Origin: Diphasiastrum complanatum
Lineage: Eukaryota; Streptophyta; Lycopodiopsida; Lycopodiales; Lycopodiaceae
Length of the DNA: 64,000 nt
Reading direction: 5' to 3'
NCBI GenBank assembly: GCA_029204225.1
Contig: CM055103.1
Coordinates: forward strand, 24,750,656-24,814,655
The notes under the pieces were generated by a model. That model worked only from the letters and a program-made list of their open reading frames with translations. It searched no databases and was not told the DNA's origin. A program made the position numbers and the translations under genes. Shown here piece by piece: positions 22,545-32,886 of the stretch (the first letter of the stretch is position 1; each line of letters starts with the position of its first letter).

Positions 22545-24189
22545 ATGTTGCTCTCAAGTAGAGAGAGAAGATATACTCACACTCAGGTAGAGAGAGAATA
22601 TAGTGATTCAAGATCCAAGAGGAGTAGAAAGCAAGTAAAATGATTGGGCCTCTTACATAGCTCCTCAAACTTTGATTGGTCTAGTAACATAAGGACTCTT
22701 AATTATGATTGGACCAATTTCATGGATCTTTCACTTTTGATTGGTCACATGACTTCATGACAACACATAGGAAGTGTCACTAGACCTCTACTATCATGCC
22801 TTGTGTAAGAAGCCTAACCTACCTCGAGCTACATCACACACCAAAATCGGCTTAATCGCCTACTAACATGTGTGCATGGGTAGAGAAGTCAAAGTACTCT
22901 CAAAACTCAAGAGTAAGGCCTATTGACTAATCAATCTCTTCATAAATGATCTAAAAAGATTATGGCTACACTCCACATGGGAACATGCTCCACACATGTG
23001 AGATTTCACTATGTACATGATATTGCAAAAGATCAAACTAAATTTTGTCAATTTTTCACACTCCTCCTCAAAAACTAACTTGATGAGATACTAGATCAAA
23101 CAAGAAACTTGAGATACTTCTTGAGTGGATCCTTTGGTATGTATATGATGTGAAGATCAAAAAAAGGACATTTTGTTTCAGCCAATTCACCATTGCCATG
23201 AGAGGATTTCTTTGATGGACATCCAATACCACCTTCCTTGATGAGCATTCCACCATATTTGCACCTTTTCCTTCAATTCCTTCCATGCTTGATGAAGACC
23301 TTTGACTTCAGAGCTCCTCTTCCTTGAAAAGAGCTGCACCATAATGATGGAAACTCGAGGCCTCCATGCCTCATAATGACCATGAAGATCAAAATCACAA
23401 ATAGGCAAAAGTGTTTATTATCAAAATTTTGCATACTGGCTTGACTAGTCCATAAACTATGAACTTTTTGCATGATAGATCTAATCTTGAAATAAAATTC
23501 TATCTTCCTCAGATGTAAGTGTCCTTTGTGGATGATTCACTTAATCTCATGAGAATTTTACAACTTGCCTCACAAAATGAAAAAAAAAAATAGGATTTTT
23601 CACACTATGAATGACTACTTATTCTTGATCTTACAAGATCCAAGAGCATACATTTGATGCCACAACCACTTGCTTTATAGATGATTTATAACCTATTCTA
23701 ACCCACTAATGACATGGAAAAAGTCCTTACAAGAGGCATGATACAAAACTAGCATTGTCTCACTTGAACTTTGAGATGTAGAAATCTCACAAAAAAAAAG
23801 ATGGTACATCAAATGATAGAAGAGAAGAAAAAGTGGTTGTGTTGGAGTAGATACCACCTAAAAATTTTCCTCTTTCCCATGAGTTGTGAGCCACATAGAC
23901 TTGGCCTTGCCTCTTGAAAATCTCCATGACACCATGAGTCAGGATGACTCCTCCTCAAACCTTGGTCTTTCTCCATCATGCTCTTGGATTGTTGGTAGAT
24001 ATGAGGATCTCACCATCATCCTCTAAATAGAGATGAGATTATCCTTACTCCTTACATGCAAAGGAATATTGACAAATCATATGAATCTAAAGACCCCAAA
24101 GTATCAACTATTGTAATCTTTCTATCAAGCACCATTGATAAGAGATACATCCAATTGAAGTCTTTAATGAAAGAGACACATGTTAAAGC
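22545..24189. other. No gene; possible LTR-like sequence
   Basis: On the minus strand, GAGGAGGAGTGTGAAAAATT near 23058 looks like a purine tract followed by an LTR start, and the 500 bases down to 22545 are non-coding with CT-rich runs (CTCTCTCTACTTGAGAG). That would suit an LTR of a minus-strand copia element, but no second LTR confirms it. The rest up to 24189 has only small unrelated frames. Confidence 0.3.
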
Positions 24190-24480
24190 ACCATATTTGC
24201 TTCTACTGTGACCAAGTCGTTGATGTCATGATTGGGCATTAGAATTGTTCACATTCGTTGAAGTGCATGATCGTTACTCAAGGTATACAAGTTCCCTTAT
24301 TTATTTGCACAGAATATTTCATTAGAATCTTTTTCTAAGATAGTGCATTGCTTTGCATTAAACAAGACTCGATATCCTTGATCTGTAATCTTGTTGACAA
24401 ACAATAGATTCTTCGTTAACTTGGGTATAGAACATAAGGGGAAATATGGGCCCAAAATGGGCCCTTTAAGAAATTTCACT
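24190..24480 (-). pseudogene. Ty1/copia protease/GAG-pre-integrase relic
   Basis: The minus-strand frame contains CSIPKLTKNLLFVNKITDQG then YRVLFNAKQCTILEKDS, the standard copia block between protease and integrase (consensus VP.LTKNLLSV..ITDQG, then C.I). Nothing before or after it is intact. It lies between an unclassified stretch and the transposase-like copy 2. Confidence 0.8.
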
Positions 24481-24599
24481 TTAGAGAGAGGTTACATCGA
24501 GAGAGAATGCAAATCGGTAACTTATGATCACCATTTTTTGAGATTCTGGCCTTGCCCAATGTTTAACTAGTATGGTTAACTTCAGACAATAGCTAGTTA

Positions 24600-26153
24600 A
24601 GCATGAGATGTAATAATTTCTCTGCATGCTTGTTTCAAAATTTGGGGCTAGAGCTTCAAGACTGAAAATCTTGGCGTGCTCATTACAAAAACTGAAGCGA
24701 GAGTAGCAGAACTTTTGAAATCTTTGTATGCTTATAGTGAAATATGAGGCAGGACGATTTTTCAACGTAGCATAGATATTACAAAAGTAAGGTATGCTAG
24801 ATCTATTCATGTTGAATTATTGTAGTTTGGAGCATTTACGGATTGTAGCTTTGGAATGCACTCCAACTATTAAGAAAAATTCGAAAGTTGTAGAGAATGT
24901 TGTTGCAATAGTTAGAGAATTGAGAATGGATAATCATATGAATATAGATTTGTGAGTAGATGGACCAATTTATCCTAATGATTCAGCTACCGATTTGTGT
25001 CCATATTTTAAGTCCGTAACTCATCTACTCATATTTGTATGTGAAGGAAATAGTGGACTACTTTGATATTGTCAAAGGTTGCGTGATATTGGAATGCATA
25101 GCATATCTTGTCTTAATCAGCAATTACAGTATGCTAATCAGCAATTGCAATGTGCAAATCAACAATTGCTTCATTATGTGCAACACACTAGTGCTGAAAA
25201 CAATGCACTCAAGCATGCTATGTCAGAGTTTGAATGCTACAGTCAATACTCTTCGGGGATCAAACCAATAAATGTTAGAATTCATGAAAAAGTTGCGATC
25301 CGAGAGTTTAAAATCTGTTGTTGATATAAAAGTTATCATAAAGACAATGATGAAGAGGAAAAGAACGAGAGTACCAATGAAGAATATTGATGACTTATCT
25401 ACACAATAGCGACAATCAGAAAAAAAGAATTTTGAACATTCAAGTATGATTTCATATAAACTGTTTATTTGATTTGTATTTGTCATTTAAGTTTGATTTG
25501 CAATTGATAACATGGATTATTAAATTTTTTAACATAATTTAAGTATGATATGTTTGTTGCAGATCATGTTTGGTGGCAAAGAACTATTTAACAGATTGTT
25601 CATGCATCAGATCATCTTTAAGTCATGTTTTACCAAGAAAGTCAGCAAAAGCAATGATGAAAATGCTCGGTTTGAAAAAATGAAAAATGAAATTGTAGAG
25701 ACTGTTTTGAATAAGGTTCAATCATACTTGGATGCAAATGTGATAGTGGGTGCATGTGATGTTTTTGGAATTAGCATAAATGCTTATTCTATTTTTTTTA
25801 GAATAGTTAAAGAAGTTTTTTCTCAAGTGATGGTGAAGAAAACTTATTTTTCGCGTCCATATCGGGTGTAAGATTAACAAAAATTTATTATAATGATGGA
25901 AGAATGTTCAAAGTAGTAGGCCAACCACTTCATATAACTGAACTATACAAATCAGAATATGGTGAGCTCAATTACAACAATTGCAATAATATTTTCCTTC
26001 ATATTGAAAATGTTCTAAAATACATTATTTGATTCTATAAACTAGACGAACATCGGATAATGAAAAGACCATTGTTGTAATAAAATTGAATGAATCCGAA
26101 ATCAGCAAAGGTCAAAAGTTGGAACGAGTGAGTGTCACTTTGATGAACAAAAT
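24600..26153 (+). pseudogene. Unclassified DDE-like transposase relic, copy 2 (N-terminal half)
   Basis: The plus strand carries an N-terminal part (LITKTEARVAELLKSLYAYS near 24680-24740; LEHLRIVALECTPTIKK near 24825). It is followed by a glutamine-rich heptad region at 25080-25230 (CLNQQLQYANQQLQCANQQL), likely a coiled coil. An intron-like gap (GTATGATTTC near 25444 to TTGCAG near 25561) leads to the block shared with 17385-18000: ARFEKMKNEIVETVLNKVQS then YLDANVIVGACDVFGIS, and ISINAYSIFFRIVKE. The end at about 26153 is the junction with a copia element, losing the catalytic region. The two copies together show the gene order: coiled coil, helical domain, DDE-like core, Cys/His-rich region, and probably Ulp1-like neighbour. 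Confidence 0.5.
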
Positions 26154-28080
26154 TTGTAGATCCACTTACATGTGATAGACGTCTTACCATCAGGTAGCTC
26201 AACCAAGTCCCACGTTTTGTTCTTCGATATAGCCTCCATTTATGTTTCCATAGGTGCATGCCACTCCTTCTGTTCTTTTATTTTGTTGAAAGTTTTAGGT
26301 TCTTGAGCCGTTAGCATGGATTTCATTAGGGCTAGATTCATCTCTAGTCGAGTTGGAGGTTTTTAATTTCTGCTTGATCTCCTAAGCTCTCCCTGCTCAC
26401 TTGATTTGGGAGTATCTCCCTTATTAGCATCACCTGTTACTAACAAGTACCACTTAGGCACTCTCCTAGGAGTCTCATTATTAACCCTGTCTTTTTCCAT
26501 TGGTTCTTCATATCGACATCAACTTCTTTCTTCACCTGTACTTTGGCTTTATCATCAAAGGAATCAATTGTCAAATTTATTTGGTCGTTTTGACCCATCT
26601 CATCAAAAGTAGCATCTCTAAAATTCACGATCTTTTGTGCATCTGTGTCATATATCATGTATGCCTTGGCTTTTTCATCATATTCAAGGAAAATACACTT
26701 AACAGCTTTTGCATCCAGTTTCTTTCATTTTTCATCAGGCACATGAGCGTAAGCATCACAACTAAATACTCATAAATGAGAAACATTAGGATTTTTTCCA
26801 GTAAAAGTTCGTAAGGTGTCTTACCCTCCACGGACTTCGTAGGACACCGATTCAAGATATGAGTAGATATGTTGTATGCTTCTGCCCAAAAAATTTTTGG
26901 CAAAACCTTGCTCTTAATCATTGCCCTAGCCATCTCCACAATGGATCTGTTTTTCCGTTCTACAACTCCATTCTGTTGTGGTGAATAAGGTGCAATAGTT
27001 TGTCTCTTGATCCCCTGATCCTTGCAAAAATCTATAAACTCTGTTGAAAAATACTCATCACCACCATCTGATCTGAGAGTCTTTATATAACAACCTATTT
27101 GTTTTTCAACTAGAGCCTTGAACTCTCTAAACTTGGCAAAAGCGTCAAATTTCTTGGTTATGAAATAAATCCAGATTTGTCTACTATAGTCATCAATGAA
27201 TGTGATGAAATAGTAACAGCCACTAATGGACATAGTTTGTATTGGTCCACACAGATCACTATGAACAAGATCAAGAATGTCATTGGCTCTTCTTGCTCCA
27301 CCTTTGGGAAATCTCTCTCTATGTTGTTTTCCCAAATTACAACCCTCGCAAATTTTTTCCAAACCTTTGATGCCAAAGGTCACTTTGACTATCAACAGTG
27401 CTTACCATAGCTTGAGTAAAAGATCTCGCATTCAATTTGTAGAGTCGATCCCCTTTGACTCTAGCTCTTGTAGAAATCACTTTGTAGTGATTCTTGATGT
27501 CCTTGATGAGACATTTGTCACTGTCAAACTCAACCTTCAGTTGTTGATCAGCATCATCCGAACAGATAGTAGATTGTTAGCTAAGCCAGGTACATATTGC
27601 ACATTACTTACCCACTTTATCTTTCCGTTGGCTAACTTCATTGGTACCACTCCAACTCCTTTAACATATAGCAATTGGCCATCAGCTTGTTCAACTTCAT
27701 CACCATTGTGAGTTCCTATGAGTTCTGAAAACCACTCTTTCCTTGAAGTCATGTGTTTGGACGCACTACTATCAATGTACCAGGTATCCTTGGCTTCATC
27801 AATTGTCATTAATGTTGTAATGAACAAGTTTGAACTCTCACTTGTATCATCTTCATATTGATCATCATCATATTGATGTTGATCAGCATAGTTGTCTTCA
27901 TAATAATAGTCATCAAATTGATGTTGATCAGCAGAATTGCCTGCTTGCCATTTTCTTTTTCTTTGTTCTATCTCCTTCTATTTCTTGAAGCATTCACACT
28001 CCCAGTGACCAGGTTTGTTGCAGTATCTACAATTTCCAGGTTTATTTTGCTTGGAATAGCCGTGTCCTTGACCTCATCCT

Positions 28081-28932
28081 TAATTCCAATTGCCTCGATT
28101 TAGGCCATCATTGGATTGTTCTTGAAATTGTTGGAACAATCCACGATTTGAGTTTTCACCTCTTGATTGGTATCTTCCATGACCAAATCTGCCACCACGT
28201 CCTCTAACTGCAAGAGCTTGATCAAACCTCCTATTGCGATGACTCAAGTTCTCTTGACGTTGTTCTTCTTGCAAAAGCAATCCACCTAACTCTTCATAGG
28301 TTGGAAGATATTCCCGTGTAGCTATACTTGTCACAGACATCTGACTATTCAATCTCAGTTGCACGATCTCACGACCTTGAACTCGCTCTCCAACTACTGC
28401 TAATTGGTCATGAATCTCTTTGATCTTCAGTAGATGATCAGCAATAGTTGCACCATCATCCATCCACAATGTGTGCAGCCTCATCTTCAAGAATAACACT
28501 CGAGATGTTAATTCCAATTGCCTCGATTCAAGCCATCATTGGATTGTTCTTGAAGTTGTTGGAACAATCCAGAATTTGAGGTATCTTTCATGACCAAATC
28601 TGCCACCACATCCTCTAACTGCAAGAGCTTGATCAATCTCCTATTGCGATGACTCAAGTTCTCTTGACGTTGTTCTTCCTGCAAAAGCAATCCACCTAAC
28701 TCTTCATAGGTTAGAAGATTTTCTCATGTAGCTATACTTGTCACAAACATCTGATGTAACTCACTCAAACTATTCAATGTCAATTGCACGATCTCACAAT
28801 CCTAAACTCGCTCTCCAACTGCTGCTAATTGGTCATGAATCTCTTTGATCTTCAGTAGGTGATCAGCAATAGTTGCACCATCATCCATCCACAATGTGTG
28901 CAGCTTCATCTTTAGGAATAACACTCGAGATG
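28081..28932 (-). repeat. Tandem duplication inside gag of copia element A (about 425 bases)
   Basis: The segment from TSRVLFLKM through GLNRGNWN occurs twice, at about 28509-28932 and 28081-28508, joined at AACACTCGAGATGTTAATTC. The two copies have diverged by point changes and small indels (including an 18-base and a 21-base difference), so the event is not the most recent. The first copy ends in the second copy's TSRVLF start, creating the frame MELTSRVLF. Confidence 0.85.
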
Positions 28933-29310
28933 TGTTTGTGGTCTCAAACAATGCCTTCAACGTATCCCATGCTTCTTTTGGTCCTTCTGAATCTAAAATG
29001 TAGGGAATAATTGCATCTCTAACTGATAAGTTGATGATATTTTGTGCTTTCCGTTTTCTCCTGTCAAATGTCCTCTGGTCTTCTTCAATCACTGGCCTTG
29101 CCTCTTCACCTATCACAATCTCCCATAGCTCCTTTTCCATCAAAATGTTTTTCAGTTTGAATTTCCAAACTGCATAGTTGTCAACTCCTTCCAATTTGCT
29201 TGACTCATTATGGACACTCTCACTTAGAGTTGTCATTATGGGTAGATGAGTCCGAATCAAGAAATTTATCACACCACAAAACTATTTTTTTTTTTTTTTG
29301 TTGTACACCT

Positions 29311-29490
29311 GATATCGGTACGACACGCGATATCGGACTGGATCATGGATGCACGACTGCTCGGGATTCTCTTTAACTAGTGCGCGTGGATCCGATATTG
29401 GTACGGACCTGCGATATCAGACTGGAGCGCAGATGTACAACTGCTTGGGATTCTCTCTAGCTCGCACATGTGGATCCAATACTGGTATGG
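29311..29490. repeat. Tandem repeats (about 83 bases) in the leader of copia element A
   Basis: Units start at 29311 (GATATCGGTACGACACGCGA), 29394 (GATATTGGTACGGACCTGCG) and, partially, 29478 (AATACTGGTATGGATATG). Each full unit ends GTGGATCC. The same array is at 32130-32310 upstream of element B. The array is adjacent to the oligo-T run at 29286-29299 and to the gag start on the minus strand. Confidence 0.85.
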
Positions 29491-29533
29491 ATATGAAAAG
29501 TAGAGAGAATATACGAGCTTTCAAAGGGAATAT

Positions 29534-32352
29534 TCTAGATTCTCCACTTCAATTATTCAATTATGGCCTCCAATGCCTCATTGCCAGATTTCCAATTGCC
29601 ATCTTTATCATAATCTATCTCACTTTCAAGATCATTATATGTGTAATCAATAATGTCAAAAAAATTTGATTCAAGCCACTGTTGGTTGATTCCAATGTGT
29701 ATGTCAGAGTCACAGATGGGCAGATCATCATTGTGGTTCTTTCCATATCGACATCAACTTCTTTCTTCACCTGTACTTTGGCTTTATCATCAAAGGAATC
29801 AATTGTCAATTTTATCTGGTCATTTTGACCCATCTCATCAAAACTAGCATCTCTAAAAATCACGATCTTTTGTGCATCTGTGTCATATATCATGTATGCC
29901 TTGGCTTTTTCATCATATCCAAGGAAAATGCACTTAACAACTTTTGCATCCAGTTTCTTTTGTTTTTCATCAGGCACATGAGCGTAAGCATCACAACTAA
30001 ATACTCATAAATGAGAAACATTAGGTTTCTTTCCAGTAAAAGCTTCGTAAGGTGTCTTATTCAAGATATGAGTAGTTGTGTTGCATGCTTCTGCCCAAAA
30101 AGTATTTGGCAAACCCTTGCTCTTAATCATTTCCCTAGCCATCTCCATAATGGATCTGTTTTCCCATTCTGCAACTCCATTTGTCTCTTGATCCCCTGAT
30201 CCTTGCAAAAATCTATAAACTCTGTTGAAAAATACTCACTGCCACCATCTGATCTGAGAGTCTTAATATAACAACCCTGTTTGTTTTTCAACTAGAGCCT
30301 TGAACTCTCTAAACTTGGCAAAAGCATCAAATTTCTTGCTTATGAAATAAATCCATATATGTCTACTATAGTCATCAATGAATTTGATGAAATAGTAACA
30401 GCCACTAATGGACCTAGTTTGTATTGGTCCACATAGATCACTATGAACAAGATCAAGAATCCCATTGGCTCTTCTTGCTCCACCTTTGGGGAATCTCTCT
30501 CTATGTTGTTTTCCCAAAATACAACCCTCACAAATCTTTCCTTCAAAAGAGATATCAAGCAATCCAACAACTAGATCATTTCCTTTAAGGATTTGCAAGC
30601 TTTGAGCACTAATATGACCAAACCTTTGATGCCAAAGGTCACTTTGACTATCAACAGTGCTTACCATAGCTTGAGTAAAAGATCTCGCATTCAATTTGTA
30701 GAGTCGATCCCCTTTGACTCTAGCTCTTGTAGAAATCACTTTGTAGTGATTCTTGATGTCCTTGATGAGACATTTGTCACTGTCAAACTCAACCTTCAGT
30801 TGTTGATCAGCATCATCCGAACAGATAGTAGATTGTTAGCTAAGCCAGGTACATATTGCACATTACTTACCCACTTTATCTTTCCGCTGGCTAACTTCAT
30901 TGGTACCACTCCAACTCCTTTAACATATAGCAATTGGCCATCAGCTTGTTCAACTTCATCACCATTGTGAGTTCCTATGAGTTCTGAAAATCACTCTTTC
31001 CTTGAAGTCATGTGTTTGGACGCACTACTATCAATGTACCAGGTATCCTTGGCTTCATCAATTGTCATTAATGTTGTAATGAACAAGTTTGAACTCTCAC
31101 CTGTATCATCTTCATATTAATCATCATCATATTGTTGTTGATTAGCATAGCTGTCTTCATAATAATAGTCATCAAATTGATGTTGATTAGCAGAATTGCT
31201 TGCTTGCCATTTTCTTTTTCTTTGTTCTATCTCCTTCTGTTTCTTGAAGCATTCACACTCCCAGTGACCAGGTTTGTTGCAGTACCTACAATTTCCAGGT
31301 CTATTTTGCTTGGAATAGCCGCATCCTTGACCTCATCCTTAATTCCAATTGCCTCGATTCAGGCCATCATTGGATTGTTCTTGAAATTGTTGGAACAATC
31401 CACGATTTGAGTTTCCACCTCTTGATTGGTGTCTTCCATGACTAAATCTGCCACCACGTCCTCTGATTACAAGAGCTTGATCAAATCCCTTGTTGCGATG
31501 ACTCAAGTTCTCTTGACGTAACTCTTCATAGGTTGGAAGATTTTCCCATGTAGCTATACTTGTCACAAACATCTGATGTGACTCACTCAAACTATTCAGT
31601 GTCAATTGCACGATCTCACAATTCTGAACTCGCCCTCCAACTGCTGCTAATTGGTCACAAATCTCTTTCATCTTCAATAGGTGATCAACAATATTGCACC
31701 ATCATCCATCCGCAATGTGTGCAGCTTCGTCTTCAGGAATAGCACTTAAGATGTGTTTCTGGTCTCAAACAATGCCTTCAACGTATCCCATGCTTCTTTT
31801 GGTCTTTCTGAATCTGGATGTGTAGAGAATAATTGCATCTCTCATTGATAAGTTGATGTCATTTTGTGCTTTCCATTTTCTCCTGTCAAATGTCTTCTGA
31901 TCTTCTTGAATCACTGGCCTTGTCTCTTCACCTGTCACAGTCTCTCATAGCTCATTTTCCATCAAAATGTTTTTCAGTTTGAATTTCCAAACTGCATAGT
32001 TGTCGGCTCCTTCCAATTTGCTTGACTCATTAAGGACACTCTCACTTAGAGTTGCCATTACTGGGTAGATGAGTCCGGATCAAAAAATTTATCACACCAT
32101 AGAACCTTTGTATTTTTTTGTTGTACACCTGATATTGGTACAACACACGATATCGGACTGGAGCATGGATGCACGACTGCTCGGAATTCTCTTTAGCTAA
32201 TGCGCGTGGATCCGATATTGGTACGGACATGCGATATCGGACTGGAGCACAGATGTACGACTGCTCGGGATTCTCTCTAGCTCATGCGCGTGGATCTGAT
32301 ACTGGTATGGATATGAAAAGTAAGTGAATATAAGAACTTTTAGATGGAATAT
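29534..32352 (-). mobile_element. Ty1/copia element B, tandem neighbour of A, deleted in pol
   Basis: Read from 32352: the same leader and repeats as A; gag remnants (31339-31677; NLPTYEELRQENLSHRNKGF); protease frame near 30960-31070; GAG-pre-integrase at 30640-30739 (SQSDLWHQRFGHISAQSLQI) and KICEGCILGKQHRERFPKG; integrase split over 30263-30600 and 30005-30208 with a deletion across its core; then DAQKIVIFRDASFDEMGQND (29820-29890). The frame ends near 29540 after DIDYTYNDLESEIDYDKDGN. It joins the start of element A directly, so A and B look like a head-to-tail tandem of related truncated units. RT and RNase H are missing. Around 27400-27830 and 30640-31090 the two elements are nearly identical. 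Confidence 0.88.
32130..32310. repeat. Leader tandem repeats of copia element B
   Basis: Two and a part units of about 83 bases start with GATATTGGTACAACACACGA (about 32131) and GATATTGGTACGGACATGCG (about 32214), with a partial third (GATACTGGTATGG, about 32297). They are orthologous to the array of element A and differ by scattered substitutions. Confidence 0.85.
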
Positions 32353-32872
32353 TATTAAGGAAGCTCTCTAAGATCCTACTTACAAGATAAAACACAATGG
32401 AAAACACACTATGGAACAACCACTCAACCAAGTAGAAGCAACCAATCAGCTCTAGAAGCTTCACCCCCAAGCCAAGGAATAAGAAGCATGAAGGTAGAGT
32501 GAAACCCTGGCAATGAATCAATGACCACAATGAGGAGTAGGGCGAGTTTGGCCTCAATATATAGAGCCAAAAGCAATCTGGGCACATAGCCATGCATAGC
32601 CCTAAGTCTCCTATACATAGATTCACCTAGAATAGAGTCCTAAGCATGGACCAACTATTCATAGAATTGCTATTGATAACTCTACGCATGCATACACTAT
32701 CTCATACCTTGTCTAAACTCCATTTAGTGTGTTCTGGGCTTGACAAGGATATTACTTACTTTCGGGTCACATCCAGTATGATGTGGCATAACTAACAGCT
32801 CGCTTTACTGGAGTACCGTGTAACCAAGACTAGGAGTATATTGAATCCTACTTACTGGCCATGGACATAACA
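32353..32872 (-). repeat. 3' LTR of a LARD-like element (minus strand)
   Basis: On the minus strand it starts TGTTATGTCCATGGCCAGTA directly after a purine tract, contains a TATA-like CTCTATATATTG (complement of about 32554-32566), and ends near 32353. Its last 85 bases match 62063-62145 (CCATAGTGTGTTTTCCATTG, then CTTGTAAG.AGGATCTT), which there precede a primer-binding site. This fixes both the orientation and the LTR 3' end. Confidence 0.75.
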
Positions 32873-32886
32873 TTTTTCCCTCCTTA
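32873..32886 (-). promoter_or_regulatory. Polypurine tract of the LARD-like element
   Basis: The minus strand reads TAAGGAGGGAAAAA immediately before the LTR start TGTTATG. It marks the internal side of the element as lying at higher coordinates. Confidence 0.7.

Larger units (their letters stand above)
26154..29533 (-). mobile_element. Ty1/copia element A, truncated in reverse transcriptase
   Basis: Minus-strand order from 29533: leader with tandem repeats; gag at 28802-29272 (SKLEGVDNYAVWKFKLKNIL) with an internal duplication; zinc knuckle near 28030 (CRYCNKPGHWECEC); protease at 27537-27827 (WYIDSSASKHMTSRK; VQYVPGLANNLLSV); integrase at 26655-27395 (KICEGCNLGKQHRERFPKG; DLCGPIQT; FIDDYSRQIWIYF; RSDGGDEYFSTEF; SPQQNGVVERKNRS, showing the Asp, Asp and Glu positions). 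The polyprotein then runs to the start of RT (KNKTWDLVELPDGK near 26240; CKWIYK near 26165) and stops at the junction with the transposase-like relic. Stops split the frame (for example after RGNWN). RT catalytic core, RNase H and 3' LTR are absent, so it cannot move on its own. Confidence 0.9.

Noticed and set aside
24481-24810. Minus-strand 109-residue frame
   Set aside because: No family signature; the plus strand here reads as the N-terminal part of the transposase-like gene (KTEARVAELLKSLYAYS).
27277-27711. Plus-strand 144-residue frame, repeated at 30593-30970
   Set aside because: Antisense shadow of the copia protease/GAG-pre-integrase region; the identity between the two reflects recent copia duplication.
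29311-29490. CRISPR-like or satellite array
   Set aside because: Only two and a part units with no unique spacers, located in the leader of a copia element; the genome is eukaryotic.
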